Source: Betaproteobacteria bacterium (GTDB lineage Bacteria; Pseudomonadota; Gammaproteobacteria; Burkholderiales; Sulfuriferulaceae). Taken from it: a stretch of DNA of 5,123 nucleotides. The stretch is taken from positions 2,090-7,212 of the forward strand of contig DMQT01000270.1 of NCBI GenBank assembly GCA_003455595.1, written 5' to 3'. Below, one piece after another: positions 3,970 to 5,123 of this stretch (positions within the stretch are counted from its first letter, which is position 1; each line of letters begins with the position of its first letter). The notes beneath the pieces were generated by a model, which saw nothing but the letters and a program-made list of their open reading frames with translations, had not been told where the DNA came from and made no database searches. A program made the position numbers and the translations under genes.

Positions 3970-5123
3970 TTACTGTTTAAAGCGGTAGTCGTCTGCCGCA
4001 TACAGCTGCCATCCGCCATTCCCGTTGAGTTCCAGCACCTGCGGGTGATATTTCATGATGGAGGCGCGATGGCCGACGCTGATCAGCGTCGTGGCACTGG
4101 CCGCCAGTTGCCGATACAGATTGTCCTCGTTGTCGATATCCAGCGCGCTGGTCGCTTCATCGAGGATAGCGTAGCGGGGTGCGGCGAGCAGCACGCGGGC
4201 AAACGCTACGCGCTGTTGCTCGCCCACCGACAGTACCTTTGCCCAGTCGAGTTCGGCATCCAGGCCACCCAGCCGGGCGGCGATATCAGGCAGGTTGACG
4301 CGATCCAGCAACTGCAGCAGTTCCTCATCCGTTATTTCCTGATCCTGCAGCGGATACAACAGCTGGCTGCGCAGGCTGCCCAGCAGCATGTAGGGCCGTT
4401 GCGGCAGAAACAGCATTTCCCCGGCATCCGGACGGATGATGCAACCGCTGCCGGCGTGCCACAGACCGGCAATGGCGCGCAACAACGAGCTTTTTCCGCA
4501 GCCGCTGGCGCCCACGATCATCAACCCATCGCCCGGATTGATCGTCAGGGAGAGGTCTCTGATCAGGGTTCGTTCATGGTTCGGCGTCTGCAGGGTGAGG
4601 TTTTCGATGACCAGACGGGAATCCTGCACCAAAGCAATGTGATCCCCGGCCTGCGGCGGTGCGGTGTCCTTTTCGGTGAGGAATCTGGCGAAGCTGCTGA
4701 GACGATCAATCCCTGCGGCAAATCGGCTGAAGCTTTCGAAGTTATCCACGATGATCGTCAGCGCGCTCAATATCGCCGCAAAAGCCCCTGCCGCCTGAAT
4801 CGCACGCCCGACTTCCAGCTCCCCCGAAAGCACCCGCCCGGCAATGATGGCGCTGGGCAAAATGATGGTCATGAAGCTGTAGCCATACTGGAACAGGTTC
4901 AGATTCAGTTGCCCCCGGATGAGTTTGTTGTAATTGCTGAAGGCTTCATTGAAACGCTGGCCGACCTGCTGTGACTCCTGTGCCTCGCCGCGATAGAAAG
5001 CAATGGCTTCGGCGTTCTCACGGATGCGCACCAGGCTGAAGCGGAAATTGGCTTCGCGTTTGAGCTGGTAGAAGTTGAGTCCGATCAGCACTTTGCCGAA
5101 CACCAGCAGCGTGACCGCCGTGC
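3970..5123 (-). CDS. ABC transporter, fused permease/ATPase (ABC-D type, YddA/SbmA-like), C-terminal part
   Basis: The frame is open to the window edge, so the N-terminal membrane segments are missing; 384 codons are visible. Counting from the GTG codon at 5103 as residue 1, the membrane domain shows the EAA-like motif ENAEAIAFYRGE (29-40), characteristic of ABC_membrane_2/ABC-D proteins, and hydrophobic segments at about 76-90 and 104-119. The ATPase domain has Walker A GASGCGKS (198-205), Q-loop Gln235 in LPQRPYM, signature LSVGEQQR (291-298), Walker B YAILDE (311-316, Glu316 catalytic), D-loop SALD and H-loop His345 in SVGHR. All motifs needed for ATP hydrolysis are present, and the LSVGEQQ variant of LSGGQ is usual in this family. 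It should work as a homodimer in the inner membrane. The substrate is not evident; relatives handle peptides, cobalamin or long-chain acyl compounds. Confidence 0.93.
   Translation of the reverse strand, partial: TAVTLLVFGKVLIGLNFYQLKREANFRFSLVRIRENAEAIAFYRGEAQESQQVGQRFNEAFSNYNKLIRGQLNLNLFQYGYSFMTIILPSAIIAGRVLSGELEVGRAIQAAGAFAAILSALTIIVDNFESFSRFAAGIDRLSSFARFLTEKDTAPPQAGDHIALVQDSRLVIENLTLQTPNHERTLIRDLSLTINPGDGLMIVGASGCGKSSLLRAIAGLWHAGSGCIIRPDAGEMLFLPQRPYMLLGSLRSQLLYPLQDQEITDEELLQLLDRVNLPDIAARLGGLDAELDWAKVLSVGEQQRVAFARVLLAAPRYAILDEATSALDIDNEDNLYRQLAASATTLISVGHRASIMKYHPQVLELNGNGGWQLYAADDYRFKQ

Noticed and set aside
4045..4974. Long plus-strand open frame of 309 codons
   Set aside because: It is exactly antisense to the ABC transporter domain; its translation is Gln/Arg-rich with no family pattern and it has no ribosome binding site.
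1..5123. CRISPR array, insertion sequence or phage attachment site
   Set aside because: No regularly spaced direct repeats, transposase or integrase fragments, terminal inverted repeats or tRNA end were found on reading both strands.

Overview
The window looks like a chromosomal stretch of a Gram-negative proteobacterium. A betaproteobacterium is my best guess, perhaps of the Nitrosomonadales/Gallionella type, but no phylogenetic marker here settles this. The evidence is RlmF (found mainly in proteobacteria), two lipoproteins with outer-membrane-type lipoboxes, a glycine-zipper envelope lipoprotein, a YddA/SbmA-type ABC exporter, moderately GC-rich coding DNA and strong AAGGAG-type ribosome binding sites. 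I see no transposase, integrase, CRISPR array, tRNA or rRNA. Nothing points to a recognisable defence or mobile system.

Layout, left to right. At 1-53 (minus) there may be the first 17 codons of a gene leaving the window, 9 nt after the rlmF stop. At 63-1007 (minus) is rlmF, the 23S rRNA m6A1618 methyltransferase. Positions 1008-1477 hold no long gene. On the plus strand this stretch has a 33-codon reading frame with a good Shine-Dalgarno, then an excellent intrinsic terminator (1281-1310) that belongs to no annotated gene. On the minus strand it has a run of three stem-loops (1368-1468), which form the 3' region of the next gene. At 1478-1834 (minus) is a small secreted low-complexity protein. 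The divergent spacer 1835-2205 holds a good sigma-70 promoter for that gene and a sigma-S-like -10 element for the plus-strand gene at 2206-2646, a host-attachment (Host_attach/COG5622) family protein. Two separate terminator-like structures lie between that gene and the convergent lipoprotein gene at 2790-3227 (minus, glycine zipper). Next come a second lipoprotein gene at 3374-3712 (minus, Tyr-run plus Arg/Asp tail) and the 3' part of an ABC transporter with fused membrane and ATPase domains (3970 to the window edge, minus).

How they fit together. Apart from rlmF, all five identified genes with a visible role or location point to the envelope or stress: a secreted disordered protein, a host-attachment family protein with a possible RpoS-type promoter, two outer-membrane lipoproteins and an ABC-D-type exporter. 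Each gene except rlmF and the truncated ABC gene has its own strong ribosome binding site, and spacers of about 145-370 bp separate them. I therefore read them as single-gene units, not one operon. The least explained parts are the plus-strand unit at 1077-1310, the stem-loop cluster at 1368-1468 and the mutually exclusive hairpins at 2648-2703.
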